From: Anisus vortex
Taxonomy: Eukaryota > Mollusca > Gastropoda > Planorbidae
Direction of reading: 5' to 3'
Assembly (NCBI GenBank): GCA_949126835.1
Contig: OX421506.1
Span: forward strand, 19,790,426 to 19,854,425
DNA: 64,000 nt
The first letter of the stretch is position 1; each line of letters begins with the position of its first letter. Positions 59,559 to 64,000 of the stretch are shown here, piece after piece. A model generated the notes under the pieces. It did not search any database and was not told the DNA's origin. It saw nothing but the letters and a program-made list of their open reading frames with translations. The position numbers were made by a program, and so were the translations under genes.

Positions 59559-60702
59559 TTATATGGGGTCCAGCCCACCTCCACTGTAGTTTAAATTGTC
59601 ATGTTGTCCACAGTGTACATGGTGCATCCATCTGTCGTGGTATCCCAGAATGTACACAGTGGCGCCGCTGCTGCCTGGACATGTACATGTGGTGTAAGTG
59701 TACTTGGAAATGTAATCGGTAACTGGGAATGTCTGCATACACTTTCCAATGCTGACCTGCTGGGGACAACCATGCGGATGAGACACGATGAAGGTCAGCC
59801 TGTCCACGTGTCTAGCGTCCTTGTACTTTGTATGCAGCACTTCCAGAAGGTAGTCAATGTGGTCACTATTTCGACTCAGCCTCATGGCCAGATCCTCGTC
59901 ACAGGTATCACACCAGACGTAATTGCAATCCTCGTCAATATTACCAAAGTGAACAATGTTCACGTTGAGGTTAACCAATGGACATTTGTTTTTGTCGTAG
60001 AAGAAACGACATTTAGCCATCGAGCCTTCAGAGTCGTCAAAAACGACATGTCTTGCTGTCATGATCTGGATTTTCCACCACTTTGTACTAGGTGTCGCCG
60101 AACTTTGACACTTGGAACACCTGCAGGTAGAATGCTGCTTGTGACATGTGCACGTGACACGACCACCCACGTCCTTGCCGTTAACAATCTGGAACACACG
60201 CCACACCCTACCGGAACCGACTCTCATTTTGGTGCTTCCTCTCAACTCATTACACGGATATGGGATCTTTGACCCTGGCCAGAACTCTGGCCTGTCGAAG
60301 CTGGTCATCTTCACGTCTATTTTCACCGTCAAAATAGAAAAGGTTTGAATAAACTCAAAAATATCTGGATCCCGATAGCCACTTGGAAGATGTTCTATGG
60401 TGAAGTTTTCAACAGGTATGAAGTCTTTGTGACCTGGATTTTTTGCACATGCTTGTACATGTTTTTGTAAATCAACCTCTTCATTTTCTAGCACAAGAGT
60501 TTCATCAATACCTGTTGGTAGAATTGTACAAATAATTTACATTTTAATATTAAATTATCTCAATATACATTATGAGGATAAATTACTCTATAAATACGAT
60601 CTTATCTAAGTATATCATGTATCTTTCAAGACAAACGTATCTTTATTTACCATGCAGTGTGTTTATGTCTATTGGTGGATTTAGTAAATATTTATTAGCC
60701 AT
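59559..60702 (-). CDS. Trypsin-like peptidase-domain protein, two exons, 334 aa
   Basis: Exon 1 (60702-60651) starts MANKYLLNPPIDINTLH and ends in donor gtaaat; exon 2 (60511-59559) follows acceptor ctaccaacag. The phase-1 join gives ...T-L-H-G-I-D-E-T... and 1005 nt in frame. The start is supported by an in-frame TAA seven codons upstream and by a strong 3' splice site (pyrimidine tract, ttttctag) at 60727, suggesting a 5' UTR intron. Chymotrypsin-fold signs, numbered in the full protein: His172 (TARHV), Asp224 (DLAM), Ser299 (CPGSSGATV), plus HPHGCPQQVSIG. Many cysteines (CTCHKQHSTCRCSKC). No signal peptide or membrane span, so probably intracellular. The family is not one I can name; activity is inferred. 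Confidence 0.75.
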
Positions 60703-60726
60703 AAACAAGCTGGTTCTTTTTTATAT

Positions 60727-61065
60727 CTAGAAAACAAGAATAAAAAAAACAAACAACACATTAATTCATTAGCGTTTAACAATTAGAAAATTTTCAATAT
60801 TATTCACACCAACTATCTATCGTAGTATCTCACAATGTACAGAATGGCGGCAATATTATCTATTCATATACCTCTTCTACGTATACTCAGATCATTACCT
60901 AAATATACGCATACATATATCTAGATCAACTTCTATACCAATACCTAGACGAATACCTAGACATTTACCTAGACCTACAACTGGCTATAGCTAGATATAG
61001 GGGAGAGTGGGGAAGAAGAATCATGGGAATATGTGGTCCACCCCCTATACAGCTAGGAAGAGGGC
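60727..61065. other. Upstream of the peptidase gene
   Basis: Contains the pyrimidine tract of a likely 5' UTR intron (minus strand, 60728-60760). 60996-61055 forms one of two direct repeats ('aatatgtggtccaccccctat'), the other at 61234-61291, that bracket a LINE relic. Confidence 0.45.
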
Positions 61066-61206
61066 CGCACAAGAAACATATGGAGGCGTGACCTGGAAGC
61101 CGAAACCACTAATATGGGTTTCATCTGGAAACAGCTAGAGAGGATGTCCCAGGATAGGAGAATCTGCAGAACTGTTGTTGGTGGCCCATACTCCGACAGG
61201 GGTTGA
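61066..61206 (+). mobile_element. LINE 3' coding end
   Basis: Open to TGA 61204: WRRDLEAETTNMGFIWKQLE then RMSQDRRICRTVVGGPYSD. This is the conserved closing segment of many endonuclease-RT LINEs. It lies between two ~58-bp direct repeats (60996-61055, 61234-61291) which may be part of the same element's 3' end. Confidence 0.75.
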
Positions 61207-61349
61207 CGGGCGTAAGTAAGTAATAACTAGAAATAAGGGAGAATGGGGGAAAAGAATCATAGGGATATGTGGTCCACCCCCTATACAGTTAAATGAGACA
61301 CACCTAGAGCAGTTTTGATCAAAATGAAAAAACTCACTCAGGTTGATTT

Positions 61350-61942
61350 ACAGGGTGGGCCAATAAAATGTTACCACTTTTTAATCATACACAAGTTTTC
61401 AAAACTCAAAGGGCGAATGACATAATGATGAGGTTTGGTTTGGGCCCAGAATCTTATATTCTGCCTATTAACATGCCCATTGAGGTGGAAATGTGCTTCA
61501 TCGCTGAAAAAAATGAGGTCCAACAAAACAGGGTGATCTTCAATGCTTTAACTGATGTTTCTACAAAAGTTTAGTCTCTCTTCTCTATTTGCTGCTGTCT
61601 GAGCTTGCAAAATCTGAATTCTGCAGGGAAAAAGATGAAGGTCTGTGTTCAGTATGCGTCTAACGGTGGTCACACGTCCTGTTTCCCTGAACTTCTGCAG
61701 AAGACGTCTGATTTCTTCCCGGAAAGTCAATTGTGAATTGTCGCTGAGTGTGGGATACCGATTTTAATTCCAAATATGCTTCCACGATCTTCTCTCTCTC
61801 CTCTACAGTATATTGCTTTCAATCCATTGGGGTGAGAATTCAGTGTTCCGTTGTTAATATTCTTGAAAATGAAACAAAAATCTTTGTAATTTAGAAAATT
61901 GTAAGAATATAAAAAGTGGTAACATTTTATTGGCCCACCCTG
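61350..61942 (-). mobile_element. Tc1/mariner (IS630-like) deletion derivative
   Basis: 593 bp with 33-bp perfect inverted ends (cagggtgggccaataaaatg...) and a TA duplication on each side. The minus strand keeps transposase pieces in shifted frames: a helix-turn-helix region (EEIRRLLQKFRETGRVTTVR), LNTDLHLFPCRIQILQAQ, and LLDLIFFSDEAHFHL with the first acidic catalytic residue. The rest of the catalytic domain is deleted. Confidence 0.88.
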
Positions 61943-61944
61943 TA

Positions 61945-64000
61945 TACTGATGAAAGTTCTAATCTCGCCTTTTCAATTAAAATTAACGTTTCCATAATCA
62001 TTTTCAGTTTTCGCGCCAAAAAAAAAAGAATTAATTTGTCTCATTTTTTTTTTTTATTTATTTCCACAAATCAAATACTAGTGTTAGGTAAGAACAAATG
62101 TATGTTAAGTTTACCATTTTTAGCCATTTTGAAACTATTTTTATGTTTGTATCCTTTAGAATTTTTAATAGGTCTTATATTATATCGAATTTACTATAAC
62201 TACTAAATGTGGGGATAACTTAGCCAGCCCATTTTAGATAGATTACTTTAGGTGTCTAACATGTCCCATTTGCATTATTAGTTTGCCTTAGTTTACTTAA
62301 AAACGCAATGGCAATAATCGGACGGAATGAAACCAGAGGAAATAAACCTACAAATGATTTCATGGACTGACATATTGATTTTAAAACGCAGCTGATTGTA
62401 TTTGCAGAGTAGTTCGATCTGAAATTCATTGAACTTAAAGTTGATTTACAACCATTGAGGGGAAAAAAGCTGTTAGCGCTGGGAGTACCAAGAAAGAGGT
62501 GCAGACAACGAACAATCGATGATTATGAATGCCATTCCAGAAAATGTTCTCAGTTTATAGGAAAAAAAACGTTGCAATAAAGTTATCCTTCGTGTTTTTA
62601 TTTGCATACGATTATAAGGAATCTTTGTTGTCATCTGTAATCTTTAGTCATACTCGTAACAGGAGTCACCTGACGGATGAAACTAGTAGTTCGTGTATAT
62701 CTCTCAAGGTCACAAAACATAAACTTGATAAAAAAAATATAGGTCATCAGTGCTACAGCAGTAGACAATGTATTAAAAGTACATGTTGCACTAAACTTTT
62801 AAACTTTCCTTACAAACTCACAGTGCCCTCAATGGCGGGGGGCAGAGGGAGGCATATGCGGGGGCGACACTTCCCGGGGGGAGGGCGGTAAATGTAGTCT
62901 AAATATAGCAAATATAGCACTAAACAAGCAGTTGTAGTATGCAAGGGGGCGGCGCTGAAACTACATAAGTTTGTAAGGGCTCTGCAGACTCATATAGGCA
63001 ATAATGTTACCGACATCCTTTAAAAAACTGATCCAATCCTATAAGAATATTTGTTTTTGCATATTTTCCGCAGGATCAATATTTTCGATCTGATGTATAA
63101 TAATATTGAAAATGAAAGTGGCAACCTTTGGTTGTATTTCTATGTATTTTTGTTAACTAATAAATGTATTATCATATTATAATCATATTAGGCATATAAG
63201 CTCTATATTGTGTTTTTACCATTGTTTTTTTTTTCTTTTTGTAATTTTTTTTTATCTTAAAAAAAAATGTGATTGGCACGCGAGAATTTTTTAAGAGATT
63301 TTTGTCTTTTGTGGCACAAAATGGTTGCCAACTCCTGGACTAAGACTTACAAAAGCCTTGAACTGCCTACATTCTACTCATACACTTACACAAGTTAACA
63401 TTTTACTTTTAAATCAGTTTAAATTTTAAATGAATATTTTGGACATGCGTGACTATACTCCTAAAGTTAGAAATTGTCGACGTAGGCAAATTAATAATTT
63501 AATATTAGTACCCCTTCCCCACCCCTATTGTATCTGAGTTATATTAACGACAAAAGTATTTGTTGTTGTTTTTTTGTTGTTGTATGTTTTCATATTTGTT
63601 AGGACGCAATACTCTTCTTTATAGAAGGAGCGTATGTAATGTATAAGACATAAGAAGATATTTATTATCGAATCTAAATCGGGACAAAATTTTGTAAAAT
63701 TACGCAACATTCGTAAAAAAAAAAATTGCCAGATCTTCAAGTTTGGTTACAGTTACGCATACATCTTACAAATCTTACCTAGATTTTGACTTTTTTTTTG
63801 TCGCCCTGGACTTGACTTGGCAGTCTCAGGACCGACTTCCCAGGCACAGGGAATTACTAAATCTATCGTCATGTTAAATCGTGTATATGCCATAATTACA
63901 CCTGCTAACAATGTGTTACCAGCACTTTAATAAAATTACCTAAAATATTTGTTTTTGTTTAAACTACGACATATTTAATTTAGTGAAACAAATAATTGTC
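61945..64000. other. Repeat-poor to repeat-derived tail of the window
   Basis: No gene is supported. 62483-62585 repeats 53476-53580. 63602-63655 repeats the LINE 3' end at 54212-54260. 'ggttgccaactcctgga' at 63330-63347 looks like one end of a hAT MITE whose other end may be near 63119 (gtggcaacct). A purine/GC-rich patch lies at 62830-62890. Confidence 0.5.

Noticed and set aside
59601..60272. 223-codon open frame on the plus strand
   Set aside because: It is antisense to the peptidase exon, which has catalytic motifs, splice signals and a supported start.
61368..61574. 68-codon plus-strand frame
   Set aside because: It lies between mariner inverted ends and is the antisense of transposase fragments on the minus strand.

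Overview
The window is animal DNA, most likely from a gastropod mollusc and probably a heterobranch snail. The reasons are AT-rich sequence, genes split by GT-AG introns, dense retroelement and MITE load, and two copies of a very large rhodopsin-family receptor built like the snail receptor GRL101 (LDL-receptor class A module, leucine-rich repeats and seven-helix domain on one polypeptide). The species is an inference; no single marker proves it.

Host genes. Receptor gene 1 (+ strand, 980-17879) has a signal-peptide exon, a 24-nt micro-exon and a 3.3 kb main exon, and reads open to the end (1119 aa). Receptor gene 2 (+ strand, 30396-35681) is its tandem paralogue, with a short intron of about 650 bp. 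It is broken inside the seven-helix domain, just after the DRF motif, by a 1284-bp solo LTR. Both copies share a TATA box, an upstream minisatellite and a poly(A) signal, so the whole transcription unit was duplicated. A third host gene (- strand, 59559-60702) is a two-exon, 334-aa protein with a trypsin-like His/Asp/Ser arrangement and no visible signal peptide.

Mobile DNA fills most of the rest. Every LTR element whose pol order can be read places integrase before reverse transcriptase: protease, integrase, RT, RNase H. That order is known for Gmr1-type Ty3/gypsy elements. Family A has a copy lacking RT/RNase H in gene 1 intron 2 (6624-13605) and a 5'-truncated copy with open integrase-RT-RNase H (47737 to about 53475). 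Family B is a 7-kb element (19580-26571, - strand) with 1.7-kb LTRs and a scrambled 842-aa ORF, and the solo LTR in gene 2 belongs to the same family. Family C has 237-bp LTRs and a candidate -1 ribosomal frameshift site between gag and pol. Around these lie LINE 3' ends, two tRNA-derived SINEs, hAT-type MITEs, a mariner relic and one further TIR element.

Large-scale structure. 37201-40538 and 44399-47736 form a 3338-bp inverted repeat with no net length difference, around a 3860-bp spacer. The spacer carries, in inverted orientation, the sequence that lies downstream of gene 1 (18740-19579 joined to 26577-27490). That copy lacks the family B element and the SINE, so it preserves both empty sites. 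The simplest reading is that gene 2's own downstream flank was flipped by recombination between the two arms; an assembly error in the palindrome is the main alternative.
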